A DNA stretch of 64,000 nucleotides from G965279335 sp965279285 (GTDB taxonomy: Bacteria > Pseudomonadota > Gammaproteobacteria > DSM-16500): NCBI GenBank assembly GCA_965279285.1, contig OZ257148.1, forward strand, positions 1,922,001 to 1,986,000, in the 5' to 3' direction. Of this stretch, positions 34,240 through 43,525 are shown piece by piece (position 1 is the stretch's first letter; the number at the start of each line of letters is the position of its first letter). The notes below the pieces were generated by a model. The model saw nothing but the letters and a program-made list of their open reading frames with translations, was not told where the DNA came from and did no database searches. The translations under genes were made by a program, and so were the position numbers.

Positions 34240-35496
34240 TTATACATCATTTTCAACAGAGATCATTTCAGAGATTAGCTCTTTAATATATTTTTGCACT
34301 TCAGTAGTTGGAAATTTAGTTGAATTGTAATCTATTTCAAAGATTATTGTACTGGGTTTTTCTATATTATCAATCATGGCACTTTTATTGATGTACTCAA
34401 ATCTTATTATTAAATCATTAGTACTTTCGAATCCTTCATAAGTCTCTGGAGTTGCACCCAATAACTGAGAACTTGAGTCTGTTCCATAGTTAATTGATAC
34501 ATTAAAAAGTTTAGTCACTGATCGCTGTGCTTGACAACGATAAAGCTTATAAATATCAGAAAGTAAATACTGGCTATTTTGCCGACATACAACTAATTGC
34601 TTACTAATACTTTCTATTAAAGATGGTATATCTTTAAACTTTTTCATCACTAAAAGCAACTGTACCGCAAAATTACCAATTTGATTTAAATAATCTCGCT
34701 CACGACTATTCACAGTAAAACCAACCAATAAATTTTCATCATTTGTCTGATAAAGAAAAGTTCTACCGATACAAGCAGCTACATAAATAAACAGCGTAGT
34801 TTTAAAATTTCCAACACGACTCATTACCTCATTAGTTAAACTACCTAGCAGTGTAAATACCAGTCTTTTTCCATTTTTACCACCTTCATTTTCGATAATT
34901 TCATACTTTGATTTTACTAAGCTTGGAGTAATATTATGTAGCTTAAATTTCCAATAATCAGCGACCACAGGCAAACAATCTGCGAGTTTTTTTGCTTGTT
35001 TTGTCATTATTTCCAGCTGATCTTGCTGTTTAAATTGCTGACATTCAAAACTGATACTCACATTAGATAATATTTTCGATATTACATTTAAGATGATACT
35101 CACAGAATGTGCATCTGTAATTATATGATGCCAACAAAAGCCTAAATATATCTCTTTATCTTGCACAAATATCGCATAACGAAAAAGATAATCTTGACTA
35201 AGGTTAAAGGGCGAAAGTAACAATTCCAAAAGTTTATCTTTGGAATCTAAAATAATTGCCTTAATGTCATTCAAACTAATTATATGCTGTTTTATACCAT
35301 CAGGACTTTCTTCAAATCTAGTTGATAATATTGGAAATAATACATGTACTGTCGACAAGGCCTTATTTAATCTCTGAGTGTCGATATCTGAATTTAACCT
35401 GTAAATATATATATTATTATACGCATTGCTAAATGGACGCATTTTCCATTCAAACCATAATATTTTTTGTAATTTACTTATTGGATATGTTTTCAT
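34240..35496 (-). CDS. Stand-alone NRPS condensation domain
   Basis: The 418-residue protein has the condensation active-site motif HHIITDA (HHxxxD) near residue 117 and later C-domain features (YLNQIGNFAVQLLLVM, about 265-280). No carrier or adenylation domain is attached. It should form a peptide or amide bond between a carrier-bound acyl group and an amine, which could be the amino group of the nucleoside. It follows the A-domain gene after a 30-base gap in the same operon. Confidence 0.85.
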   Translation of the reverse strand: MKTYPISKLQKILWFEWKMRPFSNAYNNIYIYRLNSDIDTQRLNKALSTVHVLFPILSTRFEESPDGIKQHIISLNDIKAIILDSKDKLLELLLSPFNLSQDYLFRYAIFVQDKEIYLGFCWHHIITDAHSVSIILNVISKILSNVSISFECQQFKQQDQLEIMTKQAKKLADCLPVVADYWKFKLHNITPSLVKSKYEIIENEGGKNGKRLVFTLLGSLTNEVMSRVGNFKTTLFIYVAACIGRTFLYQTNDENLLVGFTVNSRERDYLNQIGNFAVQLLLVMKKFKDIPSLIESISKQLVVCRQNSQYLLSDIYKLYRCQAQRSVTKLFNVSINYGTDSSSQLLGATPETYEGFESTNDLIIRFEYINKSAMIDNIEKPSTIIFEIDYNSTKFPTTEVQKYIKELISEMISVENDV

Positions 35497-35526
35497 AAGT
35501 ACTTATTTTAGCTACGGTTAATTTGC

Positions 35527-37137
35527 CTATACATCTTGTATGTCTGGTAATAAATTTAAATTAACTTTTCCATTCGGCATTAATGGAAATTTTTCAACTA
35601 TAATAATAGCATTTGGCACTGACGGTGAAGGCAAGCGCTCTTTTAAAAACTCAAGTAATTCCTGTGAAAAGCAGGCACGCTGCTCCGGCTTAATCTGTGA
35701 GGAAGTTACATACGCCATGAGTATGACATTTTTTTCTTTATTCAGAATACGCATAGCCGCGTTTTTTACCATGGGATGGTCAAGAAGAAGATTTCTAATC
35801 TCACCTAACTCCACTCTTACACCACGAATCTTAACTTGCTCATCATTTCTACCTAAATACTCGATTGTCCCATCCAAGCAATATCTGCCTAAATCACCCA
35901 TGCAATACATTGTTGTGTCCCGCTGTGGATTATTTAAAAATTTTTGTTTTGTCTCTACCTCATTTTGCCAATAACCCATTGCAACACCAAGCCCATCGAC
36001 ATAAATTTTACCTATCCCACCCAAAGGCAAAGGTTGCATATTTTCATCAAGAATATAAATGGAAGTATTACTAATTGGCTTACCAATTGGCACAGTTAAT
36101 TCATTTATACTCCATTCAGTGGTATCGTAACATGTAACATCCCCCGCCACTTCTGTAGAACCATATAAATTTAACAGCTTTGCCTCAGGATAAACATTCT
36201 TAAATTTTTTAACAAGGCTAGCTGATAAAGCTTCACCACTACTAATGCACAAACGTAAGCTATTAATTTTATCTTCATGCTCCAAAAGTACTTCCAACAA
36301 TGAAGGGACTAAAACCAATCTGGTTACTTGTGCTTGATTTAGTTGATTTTTAAAGCGTCTAATATTACGCAAGTTTTTTTCGCTCACAATCTCTAATTTA
36401 ATCCCATAAAGCAGAGATCCAAATATTTCCCACAAAGAGTCAACAAAATTTAAAGAAGTTTTCTGACAGCATACATCTTCTTCAGTAAAAGGATAGGCTT
36501 CCCACATCCAATAACAACGATTTAATAAACCAATTTGCGTGCCTAAAACACCTTTTGCTTGCCCAGTGGACCCTGAAGTATAGAGCAGATAAATAGCGTT
36601 TGCATAAACAGATTTTAATGGCAATATTGATTGATATGTTAAGTTATCATTATTTTTTATGCACGTATCAATATAAATAAGCTTGTCTAAATGTTTATTT
36701 AAATTAAACCCACTTTCACTTATTGCTAAAATATGCTCTATTTTGCTGTTTTCGATCATGTATTGAGTGCGCTTTGCTGGATAACTTGGATCTAATGGAA
36801 CAAAAATAGCACCTAATTTTAAAAGTGCAAAAATACTTATGATAGCTTCAGAGGATCGATGGATAAAAATTCCGACAGCTTTCTGTTCGCTTATCCCTCG
36901 TTCGCATAAATAACTAGCCAACTTATTAACTCTAAATAATAGCTCACTGAAAGTTAAACTTTCTTTTTCATCAATGATAGCAAGCTTATCTTTATTTTTA
37001 TTAACTTGAGTTTCTAATAAATCAAACAAAGATAAGCTAACATTATATGGCTGATTAGTTTGATTAAACACATTTATAGAATAATAATCATTATTACCAG
37101 CATGACTTAACAAAACATCTTGATCCACTAGCTCCAT
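35527..37137 (-). CDS. Stand-alone NRPS adenylation domain, predicted beta-alanine-activating
   Basis: The 536-residue protein is one adenylation domain: A3 LLYTSGSTGQAKG, A5 NLYGSTE, A7 YCMGDLGRY, A8 LGRNDEQVKIRGVRVELGEI and A10 lysine in PNGKVNL. It ends there without a carrier domain. Aligning by eye to GrsA PheA, the ten specificity residues read V D W V I S L G D K (Val232, Asp233, Trp236, Val275, Ile298, Ser300, Leu324, Gly332, Asp333, Lys). The VD...VIS pattern is that of beta-alanine A domains (BlmVII type), and Val in place of the usual Asp235 suits a beta-amino acid. A panD gene in the cluster could provide beta-alanine. It is first in the 13-gene operon. Confidence 0.88.
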   Translation of the reverse strand: MELVDQDVLLSHAGNNDYYSINVFNQTNQPYNVSLSLFDLLETQVNKNKDKLAIIDEKESLTFSELLFRVNKLASYLCERGISEQKAVGIFIHRSSEAIISIFALLKLGAIFVPLDPSYPAKRTQYMIENSKIEHILAISESGFNLNKHLDKLIYIDTCIKNNDNLTYQSILPLKSVYANAIYLLYTSGSTGQAKGVLGTQIGLLNRCYWMWEAYPFTEEDVCCQKTSLNFVDSLWEIFGSLLYGIKLEIVSEKNLRNIRRFKNQLNQAQVTRLVLVPSLLEVLLEHEDKINSLRLCISSGEALSASLVKKFKNVYPEAKLLNLYGSTEVAGDVTCYDTTEWSINELTVPIGKPISNTSIYILDENMQPLPLGGIGKIYVDGLGVAMGYWQNEVETKQKFLNNPQRDTTMYCMGDLGRYCLDGTIEYLGRNDEQVKIRGVRVELGEIRNLLLDHPMVKNAAMRILNKEKNVILMAYVTSSQIKPEQRACFSQELLEFLKERLPSPSVPNAIIIVEKFPLMPNGKVNLNLLPDIQDV

Positions 37138-37269
37138 ATTCTATATCTCAACATTAAAACATTGTTAATTATAATCAAGCGAGCATATAACTTTATAGTA
37201 AATTTCAGAAATGTTTATAATGTATCATTAAATTGCTTAAATCCAGCTTTTTAACATCTCAGCGATAAT

Positions 37270-37298
37270 TTGCCTAATAATCAAATTTTATATACAAT
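37270..37298 (+). promoter_or_regulatory. Candidate sigma-70 promoter in the divergent NRPS intergenic region
   Basis: TTGCCT (37270-37275) and TACAAT (37293-37298) are 17 bases apart, about 48 bases before the plus-strand NRPS start, whose ribosome site is AGAAAGGAA. The 205-base gap (37141-37345) between the two divergent NRPS operons is very AT-rich and must hold promoters for both directions; I could not pick a convincing minus-strand one. Confidence 0.35.
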
Positions 37299-37345
37299 GC
37301 ATCAGTTTTTGGTGGTTCATAAGTAAAAATCAGAAAGGAAATTTG

Positions 37346-40300
37346 ATGCGTAAAAAAAACCTTCCAGGCATATCAGACCCTATTTTGTTGCACGATTTTT
37401 TTGAAAAACAGGTTGTTGCTACGCCTGAAAATATCGCTATCCAATATCACAATGAAAAATTCACTTACCAAGAATTAGAAAATGTTACAAATCAACTTGC
37501 ACACTATCTTTGCAGCCTTAGGTTGCCTACTGAAACACCCATCCCTATTATATATAATACGCCCATACTTTATGTCATTTCTCTTTTAGCTATTCTAAAA
37601 AGCGGTCATTGCTATGTACCCTTATCGCCAAAAATGCCAATTGAAAGATTGAACTTAATCCTTAACCAACTGAAATGCCCTTTTTTTCTAACTGATACTT
37701 TAGACCAAGCCATTATTGACGGAACAAAAAAAGCGGCAATCATTATAAACGATGTATTACTTACTATAAAAAACTATTCCAATAAAAAACCGGATATAAA
37801 GCGTAATTTGCAGATGTTGGCTTATATGATATTTACTTCTGGCTCAACAGGCATCCCTAAAGGGGTCTTGATGGAACATCGCGGCCCAGTCAACATTATC
37901 AAACAAATGTGTGATATAAGCTCATTATGTGAAAAAGAATTTTTTATTCAAAATGTAAATTTTAGTTTTGATCCACATATTTGGACATTATTCTGGCCAT
38001 TATCAGTTGGTGCTACCGTTATTTTACAAAATGAATCAGAACAGCATGATGGCAATTACTTAATAAAATTAATTAATCAATTTCAAATAAGTGTACTTCA
38101 CTCAGGAGTCAGCCTTACTAAAGCCTTATTGAAATTGCCTGACATAATACAATGCAAATCATTAAAACAAATTATAGGTGGCGGGGAAGCCTGGTCGGCC
38201 TCCACTTTTAATGAATTATTAGATAAATTGCCACAATGCGAATTAGTTAATGTCTATGGACCAACTGAAACCTGCGTACATGCTACTTTTTGGCGCTCCA
38301 GTCACGCCAAAAATATCACTACTACAGTACCCATAGGCAAGGCTATTACAAACTATCAAATAGTTATTTTAGATGAACACTTAAATAAAGTGCCAGACGG
38401 TGAAAAAGGCCAAATATACATTGGTGGTGCTGGCCTTGCCCGAGGTTATTATGGCGATGAAGAAACTACCACTAAAAAATTTATTCCTAACCCTTTTAGT
38501 CAAAATACTGCCGATCGTTTATATCAAAGTGGCGATAGTGGCAGAGTCAATCACGAAGGTGAAATAGAGTTTCTGGGAAGAATAGATGAACAAGTCCAAA
38601 TACGCGGCCATCGCGTTGAGCTTGGTGAAATTGAAACTACATTAAATAGCTTTCCAGGCATTGCCAACACCGCAATACTTGCAGCTAATCTAAAAGACGA
38701 CCCTGAACTCATTGCTTTTGTAGAACTTAAAGATACAGTGACAGACAGCAAAACAATACTACCAGCTATTAACCTTTTTTTACAACAAAAACTACCACAT
38801 TATATGCTTCCAAAAAAGCTCATTTTGATAAACGAATGGCCATTAACTAGCAATGGAAAAATTGATAAATACAAGTTATTAGAAAAAATATCAAAAATTA
38901 ATATTACACCCATACTATCAGCTGATGACGATATTAAAACAAAAATATTTAACATTTGGTGTAACGTATTAAATGTTGATCATATACAAGATAATGACGA
39001 TTTTTTTCAAGTCGGCGGTGACTCATTAAATGCGCTAGATATTATCGCAAAAATTAATAACCAATTTAGCGCTGACTTTTCTCTTAGCGCCATCTTCGAC
39101 CACCCTACACTAGAAAAATTAACAGTATTCATCCTAAAAAATCAAGAAAAAGAAGTGGCGCTCAGGCAAGCCACAAATAATCTTAAAATGACTGGTAATA
39201 TTTTTAATCTCTCCTTAAATCAAAAACGCTTAATCAGGCTCGCATCCAAAAACTCTGCTCTAAATAATGGAATAATTCCATTACAGTTTTCTGGTCAGCT
39301 GGATATTTCAACATTAAAAAAATCTGCTACAACGCTCACTGAACAACATGAAATATTACGAGCAAATTTGTTGACTACAACATCGGATCAAATGATCATT
39401 GCGAAAAAAATAAATGATAACTTTTTTAATATTATCGACCTTACTGTTAATCCTGAGCAATCATCAACGCTTGAAGCAATATTTTCCATCGTGAATGAAC
39501 GCCTTGAAGCAGCAATCGAAATTAGCTCAGAACCACTATTTCAAATTACAATAATTCACTGCAAACACTACGAGTACCTAATACTAGTCTATTTAAACCA
39601 TATCATTGCTGACTCATATACAGGCAAATTTATCATTGACAACTTAATAAGTTGTTATCAATCCTTGCTGCAAGGAAAAAAGCAACCCCCTGTCGAGCCA
39701 AACCAATACCGAAACTACATTATAGCTGAAGAAAGATTCTATAAATCACCTCGCCTAACGACACAATTAAATTTTTGGCTTACCTTGTTAGCTAATCAGC
39801 CTAGACTCTTGAATTTTAACAACCATGAGGCCCATGAATTAACCGCGGGTATTACCAGCTTAAGCCTAACAAAGAAAGTAACTGGCCTCATTCGAGAGAT
39901 GGCGATTGAAAACAAAGTCTCATTATTTACTATTTTAATTACTCTCTTTGCCAATACACTATATAACTTCAAAAAACAAAAAAAGTTTATACTTGCATTC
40001 ACCTATTCTCTCCGTGATAAACAAGAGTTCCAAGGTATGTTAGGGCCATTAAGCAATAAATTATTACTACCAATTAATTTTGAGCAAGATCAAAAATTCT
40101 CTCAGTTACTTAAACAAGTAAGTAATAACTTATTAGAGATATATAAAAATAGTGACATTCAATTAGAAGCACTTCGAGACTCCTTAATTGAAATTGAAGG
40201 AGAAAGCTTTACCGAACTATTTAATGTTATATTTGATTATGAAAAAGAAACCATGCAGCATTGGCAAATTGATGCCCAAACTACTATATCAAGCTTACCC

Positions 40301-40474
40301 ATGCCGGAATCATCACAAGTAAAAAGACATCTGTCAGTTAGAGTTGTTGATAATGATGAAACATTGACATTGAATATCCGTTATCGTAAAGCAATTTTTA
40401 CTGATGACCAAATTGAACTATTTAAAAACTTAATATTAACTAACATTAAGGCTTTAGTTTCAGACTATGCCTAA
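37346..40474 (+). CDS. NRPS, domains A-T-C
   Basis: The 1042-residue protein has an adenylation domain (about 10-515; MIFTSGSTGIPKG, NVYGPTE, QSGDSGR, GRIDEQVQIRGHRVELGEIE), a carrier domain (about 528-600, FFQVGGDSLNA with Ser560) and a condensation domain (about 615-1040). The specificity residues by eye are D P W H I G V V H plus Lys, not a code I can assign; an aromatic amino acid is plausible given the neighbours. The C-domain motif is NHIIADS (Asn751, His752, Asp756): the first His is Asn but the catalytic second His is kept. ATG 37346 with AGAAAGGAA upstream is the start. It has no C domain before A, so it is a loading/initiation unit, and no thioesterase follows. Confidence 0.9.
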   Translation: MRKKNLPGISDPILLHDFFEKQVVATPENIAIQYHNEKFTYQELENVTNQLAHYLCSLRLPTETPIPIIYNTPILYVISLLAILKSGHCYVPLSPKMPIERLNLILNQLKCPFFLTDTLDQAIIDGTKKAAIIINDVLLTIKNYSNKKPDIKRNLQMLAYMIFTSGSTGIPKGVLMEHRGPVNIIKQMCDISSLCEKEFFIQNVNFSFDPHIWTLFWPLSVGATVILQNESEQHDGNYLIKLINQFQISVLHSGVSLTKALLKLPDIIQCKSLKQIIGGGEAWSASTFNELLDKLPQCELVNVYGPTETCVHATFWRSSHAKNITTTVPIGKAITNYQIVILDEHLNKVPDGEKGQIYIGGAGLARGYYGDEETTTKKFIPNPFSQNTADRLYQSGDSGRVNHEGEIEFLGRIDEQVQIRGHRVELGEIETTLNSFPGIANTAILAANLKDDPELIAFVELKDTVTDSKTILPAINLFLQQKLPHYMLPKKLILINEWPLTSNGKIDKYKLLEKISKINITPILSADDDIKTKIFNIWCNVLNVDHIQDNDDFFQVGGDSLNALDIIAKINNQFSADFSLSAIFDHPTLEKLTVFILKNQEKEVALRQATNNLKMTGNIFNLSLNQKRLIRLASKNSALNNGIIPLQFSGQLDISTLKKSATTLTEQHEILRANLLTTTSDQMIIAKKINDNFFNIIDLTVNPEQSSTLEAIFSIVNERLEAAIEISSEPLFQITIIHCKHYEYLILVYLNHIIADSYTGKFIIDNLISCYQSLLQGKKQPPVEPNQYRNYIIAEERFYKSPRLTTQLNFWLTLLANQPRLLNFNNHEAHELTAGITSLSLTKKVTGLIREMAIENKVSLFTILITLFANTLYNFKKQKKFILAFTYSLRDKQEFQGMLGPLSNKLLLPINFEQDQKFSQLLKQVSNNLLEIYKNSDIQLEALRDSLIEIEGESFTELFNVIFDYEKETMQHWQIDAQTTISSLPMPESSQVKRHLSVRVVDNDETLTLNIRYRKAIFTDDQIELFKNLILTNIKALVSDYA

Positions 40475-41117
40475 TAAAAGAAAAACAAATAATATGCTGA
40501 TTAAAAAAAACTTATTAAATTCTCTTAAAATCATGGATAGGCATAATTTTTGCCTTACTACAAACTTATTACATGCAGAAATGGTAACAACTTTACTTAA
40601 CTGTTATCCTACTAAAAATTTCACCAAAAGCATACGTAATATAGGTGAAAAAAAACACTATATACTCGACATACTGCCTATCATTGAAACCAATAAAAAA
40701 ACACCAGAGCATGCTAATATACCGATAATTTGGCAAAAATTTATTGCAGAAATAACTCTGCCAACTTATATTGAGACCATCCTGCAATTAGCTAACATTG
40801 TTGCTCCAACATATAATATTAACATTGGATTTTATACCTTTAATAATGGTGGCTGGGTTTCTCCTCACATTGATAATCCCGGAAAAATATTTACACAAAT
40901 ATTTTATTTCAACCAGTTTTGGGATGTTACTTGGGGTGGAAAATTAAATTTACTACAAAGCAACAATCCAGATGACATCATCTTTAGCATCCCACCCTTA
41001 TCTAATTATACCGCAACTATTTTTCGCGGCAACAATACTTGGCACATGGTAGAGCCTGTTGCTTCAAGCAACAACATACAACGACTATCTTTGCAGCTTG
41101 AAGTTTTGGAAAAATAA
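40467..41117 (+). CDS. 2OG-Fe(II) oxygenase (second in cluster)
   Basis: The 216-residue protein overlaps the NRPS gene end by 8 bases. It shows the iron-binding HID (WVSPHIDNPG), WGGKLNLL, the distal His in NTWHMVEP and an Arg in IQRLSLQLEV. Order and spacing match the 27316-27990 oxygenase, so the two are paralogues within the cluster although diverged. Candidate reactions are a second oxidation on the nucleoside sugar or hydroxylation of an amino acid on a carrier protein. An alternative start is ATG 40494. Confidence 0.78.
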   Translation: MPNKRKTNNMLIKKNLLNSLKIMDRHNFCLTTNLLHAEMVTTLLNCYPTKNFTKSIRNIGEKKHYILDILPIIETNKKTPEHANIPIIWQKFIAEITLPTYIETILQLANIVAPTYNINIGFYTFNNGGWVSPHIDNPGKIFTQIFYFNQFWDVTWGGKLNLLQSNNPDDIIFSIPPLSNYTATIFRGNNTWHMVEPVASSNNIQRLSLQLEVLEK

Positions 41118-41120
41118 ATA

Positions 41121-41387
41121 ATGAATGCATTTAATCTAATAAAAAAATATATTATCGCCGAATTAATGCCCTACCTAGACAACTCAACTAATTTTGAAGA
41201 ATTTAATTTACTTGCAAATGGCTTAGATAGCCTGAAAATTATGCTGTTAATCAATTTCATTGAAGAAACTTTTAATGTAAATATTCCTGATGAACTTAGC
41301 CAGCCTAGCAATTTTTCTACCATCACGGATATATTAGAACTACTGAGCCAAGTTTCAAAAAAAACAATACAAACAGGACAACCATGA
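41121..41387 (+). CDS. Stand-alone acyl/peptidyl carrier protein
   Basis: The 88-residue protein has the phosphopantetheine site GLDSLKI (Ser37) in a four-helix carrier fold (ETFNVNIPDELSQPSNFSTITDILELL follows as in ACP/PCP). It starts three bases after the oxygenase gene stop and ends overlapping the next gene by 4 bases (ATGA). As the beta-alanine A domain has no carrier of its own, this is the natural candidate to receive beta-alanine, or the substrate of the CmlA-like hydroxylase. Confidence 0.88.
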   Translation: MNAFNLIKKYIIAELMPYLDNSTNFEEFNLLANGLDSLKIMLLINFIEETFNVNIPDELSQPSNFSTITDILELLSQVSKKTIQTGQP

Positions 41388-41941
41388 ATACTGCAACGAA
41401 AAAATATACTCGTCATACAGTAGAACACAGACACCTCAACAGCGGGGCGCAACAAGAAGATTCGATTATTTATATTGCTGCTATGCATGCAGGATCCACT
41501 CTATACGACATGATTCATCACCGATTAAATGACTTCTCAACTTGCGCTAAAAAACCTTTTTTTGTTTATTCAGAAATTTTATGCCCTGCCAATTATCCTC
41601 TTTGGTGTCAAGATAGATCAATACTATGGAATAACTTAGAAACTACTAGCAAGGGTAAAAATATACCTATTGCCGTGGAAATCATGCTTTCTTTACCGCC
41701 TGGTTTAGAAAAAGATAACTATATTGAATTAACCAAGCAGATGGCCACCACTGATCTTGTAGAAAAGTCTCTGATTGTTGACGTTAGCACACATTTAAGT
41801 CGCTCAAATGATCCTCATGCGCATTTTTTACTGCCTCTTTTTGTTCCCAATGAATCAACTTTTACTTTAAATAAAGTTGATATAAATCTAACAATTATCG
41901 AAGAGAAATGGCAGTCAATTATTAACAATTATTCTGTATAA
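41384..41941 (+). CDS. MobA/MobL relaxase-like domain protein, apparently without catalytic tyrosine
   Basis: The 185-residue protein resembles the N-terminal nickase domain of MobA/MobL (Ti-TraA-like) plasmid relaxases: YIAAMHAGSTLYD matches AAYRSG-LYD, FVYSEILCP matches VHSEILLP, then DRSILWNNLE, AVEIMLSLP and the metal-binding NDPHAHFLLP (HxH). The tyrosine expected in AAYRSG is Met and the one in DYTRK is Phe, so DNA nicking is doubtful. No helicase/primase region or other mobilisation gene follows. It is translationally coupled (ATGA) to the carrier-protein gene, so it belongs to the operon. It is either a domesticated enzyme with a new role or a relic of the element that brought the cluster. 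Confidence 0.7.
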   Translation: MNTATKKYTRHTVEHRHLNSGAQQEDSIIYIAAMHAGSTLYDMIHHRLNDFSTCAKKPFFVYSEILCPANYPLWCQDRSILWNNLETTSKGKNIPIAVEIMLSLPPGLEKDNYIELTKQMATTDLVEKSLIVDVSTHLSRSNDPHAHFLLPLFVPNESTFTLNKVDINLTIIEEKWQSIINNYSV

Positions 41942-41950
41942 AGGACATCG

Positions 41951-43525
41951 ATGTTATCACATACAATGCAACCTACAAATGCTCCAGAAGCATCAGAAGA
42001 AAAAGACACTGTAATCTCAACAGTTAATACTACTTTTGAGAGGATACTTTCAGAAAAAATGCCACTGCTCTTTTCAATTCTTAAAGATACAAATCACCCA
42101 TTAAATAGTTTCATTCGTGCTTATTCCATTCAAAAAATCCCATATCCAGCAATAAATCCTATAATAGAAAAAAGAACAAGAACTGCCACTATTATCCTCG
42201 GGTCCCTTTCTGGCGTACCGTGGGCAGAGCCAGCTTATAATGTAGCTAAAGGAGGCTTGGGAATTTTTTTTGCTATTCATACTACCATCATCTATGGATT
42301 CGGTGCCTGCTGGGTGTGGAATCGAGTAATCAAAGATCCCTTACAAAAAGTCTCACCAGAAGAAAAGCTACTCACTTCTACTTCTTTACACTGCCAAAAA
42401 ACAAGCTGCTTTATACTACGACAAGCACCTAGCATAGGAAATGCCATCTCAACAGCTTATACAGTTTATAAATATAATACGGTTAAAGCTTTTTGTGGAA
42501 TAGCTTTTATTGATTCATATGCTTTTTCTTCTTTAGGCTTCAAATATTTTTGCCAGGGATTAAGCAAAATCAAAGGCTCTTTTTTTGCCTTATCACCACT
42601 GGAACAAGAAAAAAAACATCTACAACAACTATTAGCCAGATTATTACATAATGTTTTAAATATGACAGAAGAGAGAAGATTAGCTTTTTTTTCCACTTGC
42701 ACACATATCAGACGCTCTCAGCCTACACCCAGCAAATATCTTTCTCACATGTTTTTTTCAAGTTCTGGTCGTGAGTCACTACAGCCAACTATAATAAATC
42801 ACGATGAAAAATCTTACCTTAAAAATTTTAGCTACCTACTCGCTCTTGCTATCGTTGGTATTAATGTTTCAACCGATGTTATGTTAAGCAATGATGGATC
42901 TGAAAATTTTATTAGCGACATAAGTTGGGTAAATATATTGATAGCTCTTATCTTAAACTTACCCGAATTAGCTTTACGTATATTATCCTGCCTCGGCACA
43001 GTCAATGATATTTTTTCTGATAGTCTAAGCTCAAGCACTGCCCCCGTATTTTTTCCCTGTATTACAAAGCTAATACCCTTACTTGCCTTATTATTGGCGC
43101 TACCGACAGCTGCAGGCCCTTTTTATATCATTTCTGATGTATACGCTGACGTTAAAATTGCCGATTATTTTTTTGCTACTATTGGCGCTGTTCAGGAAGT
43201 AATTTATGAGGCTTTTTTGTTACGAAAATTGGCTTATATCTCGCTTGAACATTTAGTAAGTCATTCTGATAACAATGAGGCAAAAGAACTTGTAAATTTT
43301 TCTAAAGAAATAGAATCTATTGGAAGAGTAACTTCTCTAACTTCAGAACAATCAATTAACTCAGCTACCGCTATTATAGAAGAACAAAAACTTCTAGCAC
43401 AAAATAAAACGGGGCCTAGACTTTGGGATTCTGCCTCAGGTATTGAGTTAGCTCCAATTTCAATAGATGAATTAAAACAGAATGATGCAACGCCAGCATC
43501 ACCACAAATCAACAGCCAAAATTAA
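41951..43525 (+). CDS. Multi-pass membrane protein of unknown function
   Basis: The 524-residue protein begins nine bases after the relaxase-like gene with AAGGACATCG before ATG 41951. Hydrophobic segments lie at about 65-105, 145-195, 290-310, 325-350 and 365-415; the C-terminal 90 residues are polar. No family is recognised. It is the last gene of the plus-strand operon and its stop overlaps the panD stop by 4 bases (convergent). Possibilities are an immunity or transport protein for the product, or an effector-like protein of the kind seen at 11125-12204. Neither can be shown from sequence. Confidence 0.65.
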   Translation: MLSHTMQPTNAPEASEEKDTVISTVNTTFERILSEKMPLLFSILKDTNHPLNSFIRAYSIQKIPYPAINPIIEKRTRTATIILGSLSGVPWAEPAYNVAKGGLGIFFAIHTTIIYGFGACWVWNRVIKDPLQKVSPEEKLLTSTSLHCQKTSCFILRQAPSIGNAISTAYTVYKYNTVKAFCGIAFIDSYAFSSLGFKYFCQGLSKIKGSFFALSPLEQEKKHLQQLLARLLHNVLNMTEERRLAFFSTCTHIRRSQPTPSKYLSHMFFSSSGRESLQPTIINHDEKSYLKNFSYLLALAIVGINVSTDVMLSNDGSENFISDISWVNILIALILNLPELALRILSCLGTVNDIFSDSLSSSTAPVFFPCITKLIPLLALLLALPTAAGPFYIISDVYADVKIADYFFATIGAVQEVIYEAFLLRKLAYISLEHLVSHSDNNEAKELVNFSKEIESIGRVTSLTSEQSINSATAIIEEQKLLAQNKTGPRLWDSASGIELAPISIDELKQNDATPASPQINSQN

